A stretch of 57,275 nt of DNA from Flavobacteriia bacterium. Lineage in GTDB: Bacteria; Bacteroidota; Bacteroidia; Flavobacteriales_D; Crocinitomicaceae. The stretch spans positions 1 to 57,275 of the forward strand of contig RFQZ01000015.1 of the NCBI GenBank assembly GCA_009924735.1, written 5' to 3'. Below, piece by piece: positions 42,681 through 51,939 of the stretch. A program made the position numbers and the translations under genes. Numbering within the stretch: the stretch's first letter is position 1; the number at the start of each line of letters is the position of its first letter. Under the pieces are notes generated by a model. It did not search any database. It was given only the letters and a program-made list of their open reading frames with translations, and had not been told where the DNA came from.

Positions 42681-45146
42681 TTACATTTCACCACCGCCCG
42701 AATCTTGGTTGTTTTTAGGCTTGGTCATTTCTAATTTACCAAATTTATAGGAGACATTTACATAAAACCTACGTGTCAACCATTTAAACTCAACATCTTG
42801 GGATATCGCAGGTTGCCGAACATGCATGTAAAACCCTTGTCTGTTGAATACATCTGTAACCTTACACCCTACTGACCAATGACTACCCAGACGCTTGTCC
42901 AATCCGATGTCGACCGGTCCTCGGCGTTGCGCAGTACCTAAAATGGTAATCCTTGGCGCGATGTAATTTACATTGAGTTGAACGGTCGCGGTACGTTTCC
43001 AAAAATCGAATGAACTGTTCAGTTTCACATTGTAATTAAACCCAGCACGGTTCCAACTTTCGATGTTTGTTTGGTATTGAATGTAATTTATGTTTGCCGA
43101 CAAAGTATTCCTAAATCCATTTATAGGCTTGTAACTAATAACAAATTCTGTCCCTAGCGAATTGGATGAATTTAAATTGATCATGGTCATTATCGCAGCA
43201 TTTTCTTGGTTAAATATCTTCACCCTTGAAATCATGTCCTTTGTTTTCCTGTAATAAACACTGGCCGAAAGGTTCAATTTTTTACCTTCCCTTGTGGCAC
43301 CGAAGTCATACGAATCAATGTACTCCGGCTGTAGATATGGATTGCCTCTCTGTAAATTCAATGGATCGGCGTAGGAAGTAAAAGGATTTAAGTCTGCACT
43401 GCTTGCACGGGTAATCCTTCGGCTGTAACTGAGTCCAAGTTCTATCCCTTTTTTCACCACATAGCGAATGTGTGCAGAGGGAAAGAAATTAAAGTAGTCG
43501 TTTACAATTCGGATGGTATCGGAGACGAGGTCGGGTATTTGATAGGCTTTTTCTACCCGCAAGCCTGCTTGGTATTTAAACTTTTTGTACTGATGTGCCA
43601 AGATGCCATAAACGCTAAAAATCTTTTCGTCGTATTGGTAAAGAAAATTGGAAAGGGTATCAAGGTAATACAATTGATCGGTTGAATCTTGTGTTTCAGA
43701 ATAAGTATCCACCGTTTGGTGGCGAAGAATGGCTTTGGCTCCAAATTCGCTTCGAATGCTAAGGTCTGGCCATAGGTAGGTTCCATCGATTTGCATGGCA
43801 CTTACGCTGTTGGATTCCACATTTGAAAGTCTTTGCAACAGGTTTGCTTTGTTGGCCAAAGCTACTTCGGCCGGGGTGTAATAGGATTGTTCGTAATACC
43901 CTTGAATCCGGTCTCTTCCGAAGGACTGGTTAACGTCCACCATTATGCTTCCTCGGTTGCTCTTAAAGTTTTGCTTGAAATTGGCGTTAAGGTCGAGGTT
44001 TTGTTGTTGGGAAGGATCGTATGAAGTCCGCAACCACCTGCTTGTGACAAATTCATTTACCAAAGAATCTTCGCTCTTCCTCGATGTCCACAAATCTCCT
44101 GTGCGGTCGCGTACACCCAAAGCGCCTGTACATGTAAAGGAAAGAATCCTGTTGTTTTTCATGGTCCAATCGAGTCCCCCTCGCATGGTTTGACCTGCAT
44201 TGAGGTCGGTTCCTAACCTTACTTGGTCCAAAATCACCACAGAATCATTGGTAAGGGTTTGACGGCTGTACAAATAGTTGTTTCTGTAACCATCCAAATA
44301 CCTACCGGTGTAAGAACCAAAAACATTTATGGAAGCGCTACGGTAACTCAGCGAGACATTTCCTTCGGCAACATTCCCTCCCTTAAAATCGCCACTGCCA
44401 AGGTTTGCGTTGACCATACCATTAAATCCTTTGAGTTTGTTCTTTTTAAGTACGATGTTGATGATTCCTGAACTTCCATCTGGATCGTATTTCGCGGAGG
44501 GATTGGTAACAATTTCAATGCGTTCAATGGAACCCGCAGGCAAGGCATCTAGCAGCGTTTTACCATTTGAACCGGCAAGAGAGCTTGGCTTTCCATCAAT
44601 CAGGACATTTACAGAACCCTCGCCTCGAAGTAAAATCCTTCCATCTTGATCTAAATCCACCGAAGGAATGTTTTTAAGCACATCGTTTGCAGTACCTCCT
44701 CGCAGCGTTAAATCTTCACTGACATTGTACACTTTTTTGTCGATTCCGCTCTTTAAGATGTCTTGTTTTCCAAGCACGGTGATTTCATCAATCACTTTTT
44801 GATTGTTAGGAACCAGTTCAACGATGCCAAGGTTTACGATTCTGAGGTCGTTTTTAGGTTCTGAATTTTGAATGAAAACAGATTCAAATCCTGCGAATGA
44901 AATGGAAACCAAATACAACTTGTAGGGTAAATTTTCAAAATTAAATTTCCCTTCATCATTGGTGTATTGCCCAAGAATGATGGAAGAATCTTTGGGGTCC
45001 ATCAGTTTAACTTTGACATATTCCAGGGGTTTCTTCTTAAGTTGGTCCACCACTTTTCCCAATACAACGCCTTCTCCTTGCGGTTTTTGAGCCATCAAAG
45101 GGAGGCTGAACAGACAGCACAAAAGGAACACGAAGTTTTTTATCAT
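42681..45146 (-). CDS. TonB-dependent outer membrane receptor
   Basis: 821 residues. Residues 1-19 are a signal peptide (MIKNFVFLLCCLFSLPLMA). Residues ~25-110 are a carboxypeptidase-regulatory-like beta domain (VVLGKVVDQLKKKPLEYVKV). The plug at ~130-240 has the family signs GGTANDVLKNIPSVDLDQDG, RGEGSVNVLIDGKPSSLAGS and IERIEIVTNPSAKYDPDGSS. The rest is a beta-barrel of the outer-membrane receptor family 3 type, with a C-terminal strand RRFYVNVSYKFGKLEM. Such receptors take up an unknown ligand or act in signalling; no SusD partner is adjacent, so it is not a typical glycan-uptake locus. A -7 box ends 4 bases before the ATG. Confidence 0.93.
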   Translation of the reverse strand: MIKNFVFLLCCLFSLPLMAQKPQGEGVVLGKVVDQLKKKPLEYVKVKLMDPKDSSIILGQYTNDEGKFNFENLPYKLYLVSISFAGFESVFIQNSEPKNDLRIVNLGIVELVPNNQKVIDEITVLGKQDILKSGIDKKVYNVSEDLTLRGGTANDVLKNIPSVDLDQDGRILLRGEGSVNVLIDGKPSSLAGSNGKTLLDALPAGSIERIEIVTNPSAKYDPDGSSGIINIVLKKNKLKGFNGMVNANLGSGDFKGGNVAEGNVSLSYRSASINVFGSYTGRYLDGYRNNYLYSRQTLTNDSVVILDQVRLGTDLNAGQTMRGGLDWTMKNNRILSFTCTGALGVRDRTGDLWTSRKSEDSLVNEFVTSRWLRTSYDPSQQQNLDLNANFKQNFKSNRGSIMVDVNQSFGRDRIQGYYEQSYYTPAEVALANKANLLQRLSNVESNSVSAMQIDGTYLWPDLSIRSEFGAKAILRHQTVDTYSETQDSTDQLYYLDTLSNFLYQYDEKIFSVYGILAHQYKKFKYQAGLRVEKAYQIPDLVSDTIRIVNDYFNFFPSAHIRYVVKKGIELGLSYSRRITRASSADLNPFTSYADPLNLQRGNPYLQPEYIDSYDFGATREGKKLNLSASVYYRKTKDMISRVKIFNQENAAIMTMINLNSSNSLGTEFVISYKPINGFRNTLSANINYIQYQTNIESWNRAGFNYNVKLNSSFDFWKRTATVQLNVNYIAPRITILGTAQRRGPVDIGLDKRLGSHWSVGCKVTDVFNRQGFYMHVRQPAISQDVEFKWLTRRFYVNVSYKFGKLEMTKPKNNQDSGGGEM

Positions 45147-45150
45147 GTTG

Positions 45151-45158
45151 CAAATTTA
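45151..45158 (-). promoter_or_regulatory. -7 box TAAATTTG for the TonB receptor
   Basis: Exact TAnnTTTG match with only four bases (CAAC) before the ATG. Transcription would start at or next to the start codon. Confidence 0.65.
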
Positions 45159-45207
45159 CGCTTTAAAAGAAAAAGGAAGGCAATCGGGTGATTTGAATTC
45201 CTGGGGA

Positions 45208-46221
45208 TCAGGCTTTGTCTTTGGAAAGTAAGGAATACCCAATGGAAAACAGAAGCAACGAGACAATCACAATGAGTGAAACGTAGGTTTCGATGTGGTA
45301 CATTGGTGCCATTACCATTTTCACCCCAATAAAAATTAAGATAAAAGAAATCCCAAATTGCAGTTTGGAGAAACGATCCATGGAATTTGCGATGAGAAAA
45401 TACAGAGACCTTAATCCGAAAATCGCAAAAATATTGGACGAGTAGAGAATGAAAGGATCATTGGGTGCAATGGAGAATATAGCCGGGATGGAATCCACCG
45501 CAAAAATGAGGTCGGTGGTTTCGATTACACAGAGTACCACAAACAGCAGGGTGGCATAATACTTCCGTTTTTCCAAGATAAAGAAACGATTCCCATAAAA
45601 ATTCATGCGAACAGGGAACAATTTTCTGGCAATCTTGGCGCCAATGGAATTCCCAAAATCTTTGGCATCCTCCGATTCTTTGATCAAAAGTGTTTTAAAG
45701 CCGCCATATACCAGCATGGATCCAAACACAGTAATGAGCATGTTAATGTTACCAAAGTGAGGCGCTGCCCCAGGATTGTTTTCGTCCCCACCAAATGTCC
45801 AATTCCCAATCGAGAAAGTAGGCAGAAAGGTCAAATCGATCAACCAAGAGCCTGCAAAAATAAAGATGGCTCTCAAAACGATTGCTCCCAGAATCCCCCA
45901 CAACAACACCTTGGACTGTCCTTTGCCGTCCACCTTGAAATACCTGAAAACCAAAAGAAACACAAAGAGATTGTCTACCGAAAGGGATTGCTCTATCCAA
46001 TAGGCCGATTGAAATTGGGTGAATTTCTCAAACCCTTCTTGTTGCCAAACGAAAAACCCAAAAAGCATGGCCGAACCTACCCATACAAGTGTCCACAGAA
46101 CTGCGTTTGCATTCGATTTCACATTCGACTTGGCTTTCACAAGGCTACGCAAATCAAAGAATAAAAGCACCGAAATGATGGATGCAAAAACAATAAGAAC
46201 AACCGTTTTACTCAACTCCAT
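45208..46221 (-). CDS. TerC/Alx family membrane protein
   Basis: 337 residues with about nine membrane helices. The two acidic motifs of TerC are present: IEQSLSVDNLFVFLLVFRYF near residue 78, and IETTDLIFAVDSIPAIFSIA near 237, where Asp residues in the membrane are thought to handle metal ions. The spacing and the connecting loop KARKLFPVRMNFYGN-like stretch resemble E. coli Alx, a manganese exporter. The role in tellurium resistance implied by the name is probably not the native one; manganese homeostasis is more likely. It is a single gene. A -7 box lies 7 bases before the ATG, leaving no room for a manganese riboswitch. Confidence 0.92.
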   Translation of the reverse strand: MELSKTVVLIVFASIISVLLFFDLRSLVKAKSNVKSNANAVLWTLVWVGSAMLFGFFVWQQEGFEKFTQFQSAYWIEQSLSVDNLFVFLLVFRYFKVDGKGQSKVLLWGILGAIVLRAIFIFAGSWLIDLTFLPTFSIGNWTFGGDENNPGAAPHFGNINMLITVFGSMLVYGGFKTLLIKESEDAKDFGNSIGAKIARKLFPVRMNFYGNRFFILEKRKYYATLLFVVLCVIETTDLIFAVDSIPAIFSIAPNDPFILYSSNIFAIFGLRSLYFLIANSMDRFSKLQFGISFILIFIGVKMVMAPMYHIETYVSLIVIVSLLLFSIGYSLLSKDKA

Positions 46222-46228
46222 TGTCCCA

Positions 46229-46236
46229 CAAAATTA
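46229..46236 (-). promoter_or_regulatory. -7 box TAATTTTG for the TerC gene
   Basis: Exact TAnnTTTG match ending 7 bases before the ATG at 46221. Confidence 0.6.
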
Positions 46237-46284
46237 ATAGGAAATGCCAAACCACCGCATGAATTGTTGTTATTCCTTTTTTTT

Positions 46285-46292
46285 TACCTTTG
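46285..46292 (+). promoter_or_regulatory. -7 box TACCTTTG for elaA
   Basis: Exact TAnnTTTG match ending 9 bases before the ATG at 46302. The alternative TTG start at 46290 lies inside the box. Confidence 0.62.
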
Positions 46293-46301
46293 GGACGCAC
46301 A

Positions 46302-46757
46302 ATGTTACAGTATTCAATCAAATCTTTCTCCTCGCTTTCGGTAAACGAATTGTATTCGCTGCTTGCCCTTCGGGTAAAGGTCTTTGTCATTGAACAAAAT
46401 TGTATCTATCAAGATTTGGACGGAAAGGACCTCGATTGTTTTCATTTAATGGGTTGTGACGAAGCGCAAAACCTATTGGCTACGGCACGCATACTGCCTC
46501 CTGGTGTCTCATACCCAGAAGTTGCCATTGGTAGGGTAACCATCGATGAAAAGGCAAGGGGAACAGGTGAAGGACATCGCCTCATGCGTGCTTGCATGGA
46601 TTTCATTCTTAAAACCTATGGCGAAGTCCCTGTGAAACTGTCCGCACAAAAACACCTTGAAAATTTCTATGCCTCCCATCAATTTTCTTCCACAGGAAAA
46701 GAATATTTAGAGGACGGAATCCCGCATGTTGAAATGAAATACTACGTAAATACATAA
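46302..46757 (+). CDS. elaA: GNAT acetyltransferase, ElaA family
   Basis: 151 residues from the ATG at 46302. ElaA-type proteins are small GNAT acyltransferases with unknown substrate. Typical marks are LYSLLALRVKVFVIEQNCIY near the start, YQDLDGKDLDCFHL, LLATARILPPG, VAIGRVTIDEKARGTGEGHR with the acetyl-CoA loop, and a C-terminal DGIPHVEMKY. The acceptor site is not readable from the sequence. The M13 peptidase gene begins 3 bases after its stop and the two probably form an operon. Confidence 0.93.
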   Translation: MLQYSIKSFSSLSVNELYSLLALRVKVFVIEQNCIYQDLDGKDLDCFHLMGCDEAQNLLATARILPPGVSYPEVAIGRVTIDEKARGTGEGHRLMRACMDFILKTYGEVPVKLSAQKHLENFYASHQFSSTGKEYLEDGIPHVEMKYYVNT

Positions 46758-46760
46758 CGA

Positions 46761-48692
46761 ATGAAAAAAAGCATTTTATCCCTGGTTGTTCTTTCCGTGC
46801 TTTTCGCATGTGGCACCCCAAAGAATGTCACAACAACCCCAACGGTAAACCCAAATTACAGCACCGTTACGATGGCGAATATGAATCCTAAAATTTCACC
46901 TCAGGAGGATTTCTTTTCCTTTTGCAATGGCACTTGGGTGGAAAATACGGCCATTCCATCCACAGAATCTCGCTGGGGGAGTTTTAACGAATTGGAAACG
47001 TCCAACAACATCAAACTCACCGAAATTTTAGAGGAATGCAAGGCGCGGCCAGGCATTAAAGGTTCTCAAAACCAAATTCTAGGCGCTTATTATGCTTCCC
47101 TGTTAAATATGAAGGTGCGTGATTCGATTGGGATCACTCCTATTATCAAAGACTTGGACGCCATTCAATTGATTAAACGAAAGGATGTTTTGGTGGAGTT
47201 CATCGCCAGCCAACACAAGGACGGTATCGGGAGTGGTTTTGGATTTGGTGTTGGACAAGACCTAAAGAATGTGGACCGCAACATCAGTTACTTGGGACAA
47301 GGTGGCATTGGATTGCCAAACCGAGATTATTATTTTAAAGCCACCAATAAGGACATCTTGGTCGCCTACGAAAAACACATCCAAAAATGTTTTGTCATGC
47401 TTGGAAAAACTGAAGTGGACGCAGCGCGGTCAGCTTTTAACGTTGTACAAATGGAGACTAAACTTGCAGATTCCATGTTGACACCGGCACAAATGAGAAT
47501 TCCCGAACTTACCTATCACAAAATGCCTACGAAAGATGTCATTGGACTCATGGGAATCAATGCGTGGAAAGACTACTTGCAATGGAACCTTATCAACCAA
47601 TATGCAGGACATCTAAACCAGGCTTTCGTTGACCAAAATTTCAATTTTTACGGTACCATTTTGAAAGGAAAAAAGACACAAAAACCTTTAAATGAAAAAG
47701 CGATTGATGAAATTACGAATTTAGAATTTGGCGAATTATTAGGAAAAGCGTTCGTAGAGAAACACTTTTCTCCAATGGCACAAAAACGAGTCAATGTAAT
47801 GGTAGATAACCTTCTGAAGGTTTTCGAGCAGCGCATTCAAAAATTGGATTGGATGACAGATTCCACAAAAACGGAGGCGACCAAAAAACTTTTGGCCATC
47901 GGCAGAAAATTAGGCTATCCTTCTCAATGGGAAGATTTTTCGATGTTGAAATTTTCTCCTGAACAATACCTCGAAAATGTCAAAGAAAGTGCCCGCTATT
48001 CGGTACAAAAAAACTTCAGTGAACTTAAAAAACCGGTTGACAAAGCAAAATGGGGAATGCCCGCACACATGGTCAACGCCTACTACCATCCTTTGCTGAA
48101 TGAAATTGCTTTTCCTGCAGGCATTATGCAAGCACCTTTTTTCGATGTCAACGCCGAAGACGCTGTGAACTATGGCCGCATCGGAATGGTGATTGGACAC
48201 GAATTTACCCACGGATTTGACGACATGGGATCGAAATTTGCCGCTGACGGAAGTTTTAGCAACTGGTGGTCTGTGAAGGACCGCGAAGCGTTTGACAGTA
48301 GAACGGCCATTTTAGGGGAAACCTTTAGCGCTTTTTGTCCTACCGAAGGAAATTGCGTAAATGCAGACCTCACCATGGGAGAGAACATTGCGGATTTAGG
48401 AGGGTTAACTATGGCTTACCATGCGTACCAAATGACCGAAGAATTTAAGTCTGGAGTCAAACGCGAGGGATTCACACCATCACAACGCTTTTTCATTGCT
48501 TACGGTCAACTTTGGAAAATTAAGTATACAGCCGAAGAAATGAAGAACAGGTTGGCAACAGACCCGCATTCACCAGGGATGTACCGCGTAAATGGACCGC
48601 TGAAAAATTGTCCTGAGTTCTTCGAAGCCTTTGCCGTATCGGAAGGCAAACCTATGCGAAACCCAAAAGGAAAGGTGGCGAAAATTTGGTAG
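46761..48692 (+). CDS. M13 family zinc metallopeptidase, lipoprotein (PepO/neprilysin-like)
   Basis: 643 residues. The N-terminus has a signal with a lipobox-like VLFACG, so the protein is likely anchored in a membrane outside the cytoplasm. The zinc site is HEFTH at residues ~479-483 (MVIGHEFTHGFDDMGSKF) with the third ligand in ENIADLGGL near 541. The N-terminal half carries ISPQEDFFSFCNGTWVENTA and the conserved NAYYHPLLNEIAFPAGI, and the C-terminus ends with NCPEFFEAFAV and VAKIW, close to the family's CxVW ending. Such enzymes trim oligopeptides. It is co-transcribed with elaA and its stop lies 1 base from the converging S41 gene. Confidence 0.95.
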   Translation: MKKSILSLVVLSVLFACGTPKNVTTTPTVNPNYSTVTMANMNPKISPQEDFFSFCNGTWVENTAIPSTESRWGSFNELETSNNIKLTEILEECKARPGIKGSQNQILGAYYASLLNMKVRDSIGITPIIKDLDAIQLIKRKDVLVEFIASQHKDGIGSGFGFGVGQDLKNVDRNISYLGQGGIGLPNRDYYFKATNKDILVAYEKHIQKCFVMLGKTEVDAARSAFNVVQMETKLADSMLTPAQMRIPELTYHKMPTKDVIGLMGINAWKDYLQWNLINQYAGHLNQAFVDQNFNFYGTILKGKKTQKPLNEKAIDEITNLEFGELLGKAFVEKHFSPMAQKRVNVMVDNLLKVFEQRIQKLDWMTDSTKTEATKKLLAIGRKLGYPSQWEDFSMLKFSPEQYLENVKESARYSVQKNFSELKKPVDKAKWGMPAHMVNAYYHPLLNEIAFPAGIMQAPFFDVNAEDAVNYGRIGMVIGHEFTHGFDDMGSKFAADGSFSNWWSVKDREAFDSRTAILGETFSAFCPTEGNCVNADLTMGENIADLGGLTMAYHAYQMTEEFKSGVKREGFTPSQRFFIAYGQLWKIKYTAEEMKNRLATDPHSPGMYRVNGPLKNCPEFFEAFAVSEGKPMRNPKGKVAKIW

Positions 48693-48693
48693 G

Positions 48694-50283
48694 TTAATCC
48701 GCCAAATCAAAGACATCGTATTCCTTGCTGTTGAACAGCTGGATACCTTTGTTAACCATTTCATTCATCTGGTTAAAAATCTGGTAGGATTCACTGAAAC
48801 CAAAAAGGTCCTGTGCGATGTTGGATTTTATTCGTATTTGAATTGATTTCGCACTGGTGGCGTATTCTGTTTCTACCATGGTAAGTTTTGGATCTTCCTT
48901 CTCAACATAGGCAAAGAATTCTTTCATGAAGTTTTCATCTGTAGCGAACGATTTCAAGAACACATCGAAGGATGGATACGTTTTTTTCAGGGTTTCTCTG
49001 TTGTTGTTCACATATTGAAGGGAAAATGAATTGACATGCCCCCCACGAACCAAGTCGTTGAAGTAATCGGTAACATCTGTAGTGTCCAAGGCCACGAACA
49101 CATCCGGCATAATACCTCCTCCACCATAGACAAAACGCTTTTTATTGAGGGTGGTAAATTTCAAAGAATCTGGTAATTTAATGGAATCTGCATGTTGAAA
49201 TTCTCCATTGAGGTATCTTTCTGTCAGGTCTTTTCTGTAGTTTTCAACATCGGAATAAGGTTTTTGGATAAACCTCCCTGTGGGTGTGTAATAGCGCGCG
49301 ATGGTGAGTCGAATTTCAGAACCATCCGACAAGGTTATTGGACGCTGTACCAAACCTTTTCCAAACGTTCTTCTGCCCACGATTAAAGCCCTGTCCCAAT
49401 CCTGCAATGCACCTGAAACAATCTCACTTGCTGAAGCAGAATATTCATCGGTGAGCACAATCAATCCACCTTCTTCCCAAAGACCTTTTCTGCTTGCTTG
49501 CAAGTTGCTACGCGGTTGGGAACGACCTTCAGAATAAACCAAAAGTTTATTTCCAGAAAGGAATTCATCGGCAACACCTCGGGCGGCATCCAGGAGTCCT
49601 CCCCCATTACCTTGGAGGTCAAAAATAAGTGATTTCATTCCTTTGGATTTTAGGAATTTCAGCGCGTTCTGCATTTCTTCAACGGTGGTACGAGAGAAGC
49701 TGTTGAGTTTGATGTACCCCACTTCTTTGTTCACCATGTAGTAGGAATCCACAGAATAAATGGGAATTTTATCTCGGGTGATGTTAAACTTTAAGGAAGC
49801 CGTTTTCTTTCTAAGGATTTGAACTTCCACTTTGGATCCAAGTTCACCCATCAATTTGGCGCGAACATCGTCGTTCTTGATTTTCACGCCTGCGATGATT
49901 TTCCCATCTACCGCTACGATTTGGTCACCCGCCAAAATGCCTAATTTTTCACTTGGTCCACCGGGGATCGTTGCAACCACCATCAATGTGTCTTTTACAA
50001 TTTGAAATCGAATCCCAATGCCTACAAAGCTCCCATTGATTTGCGACTGTGCTTCGTTGGCTTCTTCAGCAGGAATGTACGTTGAATGTGGATCCAGTTT
50101 TTCAAGCATGGCAATGATTGCCGTTTCTGTCAATTTCTTTGAGTCCACTGCGTCGACATAATTGGCTTCAATCTGCGTAATGATTTCTTGAAATTTTATT
50201 CCTGTTGAAAGCGTGTTCGGATTTTGTTGCGCAAAAACAGTAGACAACGCAGTAACAAAAGCAATGAATAATAAATTTCTCAT
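48694..50283 (-). CDS. C-terminal processing peptidase, S41 family
   Basis: 529 residues. Residues 1-18 are a signal peptide (MRNLLFIAFVTALSTVFA). Residues ~80-160 are a PDZ domain (GSFVGIGIRFQIVKDTLMVV, LGILAGDQIVAVDGKIIAGV). The catalytic Ser is in DEYSASASEIVSGALQDWD near residue 285 and the Lys in RTFGKGLVQRP near 310, as in CtpA/Prc. The C-terminal ~150 residues are a helical extension. Such peptidases clip C-termini of periplasmic proteins or of lipoproteins. A -7 box lies 30 bases before the ATG. The gene stands alone. Confidence 0.94.
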   Translation of the reverse strand: MRNLLFIAFVTALSTVFAQQNPNTLSTGIKFQEIITQIEANYVDAVDSKKLTETAIIAMLEKLDPHSTYIPAEEANEAQSQINGSFVGIGIRFQIVKDTLMVVATIPGGPSEKLGILAGDQIVAVDGKIIAGVKIKNDDVRAKLMGELGSKVEVQILRKKTASLKFNITRDKIPIYSVDSYYMVNKEVGYIKLNSFSRTTVEEMQNALKFLKSKGMKSLIFDLQGNGGGLLDAARGVADEFLSGNKLLVYSEGRSQPRSNLQASRKGLWEEGGLIVLTDEYSASASEIVSGALQDWDRALIVGRRTFGKGLVQRPITLSDGSEIRLTIARYYTPTGRFIQKPYSDVENYRKDLTERYLNGEFQHADSIKLPDSLKFTTLNKKRFVYGGGGIMPDVFVALDTTDVTDYFNDLVRGGHVNSFSLQYVNNNRETLKKTYPSFDVFLKSFATDENFMKEFFAYVEKEDPKLTMVETEYATSAKSIQIRIKSNIAQDLFGFSESYQIFNQMNEMVNKGIQLFNSKEYDVFDLAD

Positions 50284-50313
50284 ATTTTTTTTTGGCTAGG
50301 TAACGAATGAAGG

Positions 50314-50321
50314 CAAAAATA
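50314..50321 (-). promoter_or_regulatory. -7 box TATTTTTG for the S41 peptidase
   Basis: Exact TAnnTTTG match ending 30 bases before the ATG at 50283. Confidence 0.45.
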
Positions 50322-50395
50322 GTAACACGATTGAGATGAAAGCTTTAATTTTGAAAAAACTTAAGATTATTAGGTTTTTTTGGCAACTTTAAGCA

Positions 50396-51103
50396 ATGAA
50401 ACACAAGCTCAAACACCCTTTAAAAATCACCTTTCGGATCCTAAAAAATCTGATTGCCATGCTCCTTCTTCTGTTGCTTTCATATCTCTTTTTATGTGTC
50501 GTGTTGCCATTGATTCCAAGGGAATCTAAAAAAACCATTGCCAAAAAAGAAGTAGAGATTTATTTCATGAAATCCGGTGTTCACACTGATTTTCTGGTGC
50601 CTGTCCACCACCCCCTTCAAAATTGGGATGCTGTCTTCCCCTACGAAAACAACAAAATCATCGACACCACCTTTCATTATTTAGCGATTGGATGGGGCGA
50701 CAAAGAATTTTACCTGAACACACCCACATGGAATGACTTAACCGTAGCTACGGCTGTTAAGGCGGCTTCGGGAATGAGTGGTTCTGCCGTGCATGCCTAT
50801 TATTACTATGAAATTCCATCGGATCGCCCGGTGGTTAAACTTAAGTTGACGCAGTTGCAATACACCCAATTGTGTAAATACATCAAAACTACCTTGCGCT
50901 ACAAAAACCACAAACCCATTTTCTTAAAGCCCCGTGTTGCCGGAACAACGTTTGATTACGACAGTTATTACGATGCAAAAGGCAGTTACAGTATATTGAC
51001 GACTTGCAACACTTGGATCAACAGCGGCCTGATGGCGAGTGGCCAAAAAGCATGTTATTGGACGGCCTTCTCGGAAGGGATTTTATATCAGTATGGGAAA
51101 TAA
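50396..51103 (+). CDS. DUF2459 (TIGR02117) family protein
   Basis: 235 residues. One membrane segment lies at about 14-38, so the rest is probably periplasmic. The family pattern is VEIYFMKSGVHTDFLVPVHH, LAIGWGDKEFYLNTPTW, GSAVHAYYYYEIPSDRPVVK and TTCNTWINSGLMASGQKACY, with a Cys-Asn-Thr-Trp motif. The catalytic-looking His, Cys and Asn suggest a cysteine-peptidase-like or transglutaminase-like fold, but function is unknown. The alpha/beta hydrolase gene overlaps its last 11 bases, so the pair is likely coupled. Confidence 0.87.
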   Translation: MKHKLKHPLKITFRILKNLIAMLLLLLLSYLFLCVVLPLIPRESKKTIAKKEVEIYFMKSGVHTDFLVPVHHPLQNWDAVFPYENNKIIDTTFHYLAIGWGDKEFYLNTPTWNDLTVATAVKAASGMSGSAVHAYYYYEIPSDRPVVKLKLTQLQYTQLCKYIKTTLRYKNHKPIFLKPRVAGTTFDYDSYYDAKGSYSILTTCNTWINSGLMASGQKACYWTAFSEGILYQYGK

Positions 51104-51914
51104 GCTGGCTTGTATTTTCATCCTTCTTTGCGCGTTCAATTCCTTCGCCCAAAAACGTTATATGGTTTTTGCCAATGGGTATTTGGGGCCTCATAACGAC
51201 GCCTACACCACCCAAAACCTCGTCACCCAAAAAGCGCCTGGGTATTGGTACAACATTGACGACACCATCATCCAACGGTTTCAACCCATCGTCCCTTATT
51301 ACATTTCAGGTCACCACCCCATCTCAACCTCTGCGCATCGCTCAAAAGGACGTGCTGCTGCCTCCTATTTGTTGACGCGATTTTGTTTCTTCAGAAGTAA
51401 GAAAGGCTTTGGACTCAATACCAAACCAAATCCTGAGGGGTATGCCATTCGCTATAAAAACGGACAGCTTTGCGGCCAAAACTTCCTGCAAATGGTCAAA
51501 GACTCGTTTCCGAAAACAACCAAAAAAGACACGTTAGATTTGGTATGCCATAGCATGGGATACGTTTATTCCGTTGGGTTTTTGAGCGCATTGGACACCC
51601 ATTTTGTACTGGGGAAAATCTTAATCCTTGCCCCTGAAATGCCCACCATGGGTGATTTCAATTGGAATTCCTGTATGGAAGTTTGGCAATACGGAAGCAA
51701 TTTAGGGGAAGACAAGGCAGATTTCATTTGCTTTCAAGATGGCATAGCTCCACAAGCGCCAGTGAACCATTTAGATGATTTAATGCCAGGCAAAGGCGGT
51801 CGCGTTTTCGTTCCAAGAATTTGCCGAAGGGGATTTATCAAAAGCCACCATTTGCAGGATTTTTTATGGTTTTACGATTTAAAACCCAATGAAAAGGGTT
51901 ATTTCACCCGGTGA
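51093..51914 (+). CDS. Secreted alpha/beta hydrolase-like protein
   Basis: 273 residues from the ATG at 51093, which gives the signal peptide MGNKLACIFILLCAFNSFAQ; the frame extends to 51039 within the DUF2459 gene. The nucleophile elbow CHSMG (Ser154) lies in LDLVCHSMGYVYSVGFLSAL. An acid may lie in DGIAPQAPVNHLDDLM, and a His in FIKSHHLQDFLWF near the C-terminus could complete a triad. The family resembles lipase- or PGAP1-like hydrolases, but the substrate is unknown. It overlaps the DUF2459 gene by 11 bases, so their products may act together in the periplasm. Confidence 0.78.
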   Translation: MGNKLACIFILLCAFNSFAQKRYMVFANGYLGPHNDAYTTQNLVTQKAPGYWYNIDDTIIQRFQPIVPYYISGHHPISTSAHRSKGRAAASYLLTRFCFFRSKKGFGLNTKPNPEGYAIRYKNGQLCGQNFLQMVKDSFPKTTKKDTLDLVCHSMGYVYSVGFLSALDTHFVLGKILILAPEMPTMGDFNWNSCMEVWQYGSNLGEDKADFICFQDGIAPQAPVNHLDDLMPGKGGRVFVPRICRRGFIKSHHLQDFLWFYDLKPNEKGYFTR

Positions 51915-51928
51915 TTGAATAATTTATT

Positions 51929-51936
51929 TAGTTTTG
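51929..51936 (+). promoter_or_regulatory. -7 box TAGTTTTG for murB
   Basis: Exact TAnnTTTG match with only three bases (ACC) before the ATG at 51940. This is the closest box to a start codon in the window. Confidence 0.6.
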
Positions 51937-51939
51937 ACC

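Noticed and set aside
45208..46221. Tellurium resistance island around terC
   Set aside because: No terZABDE genes are present; the protein is of the Alx-like housekeeping type.
46222..46301. Possible manganese (yybP-ykoY) riboswitch before terC
   Set aside because: Only 80 bases separate terC from elaA and a -7 box sits 7 bases before the terC ATG, so there is no leader to hold it.
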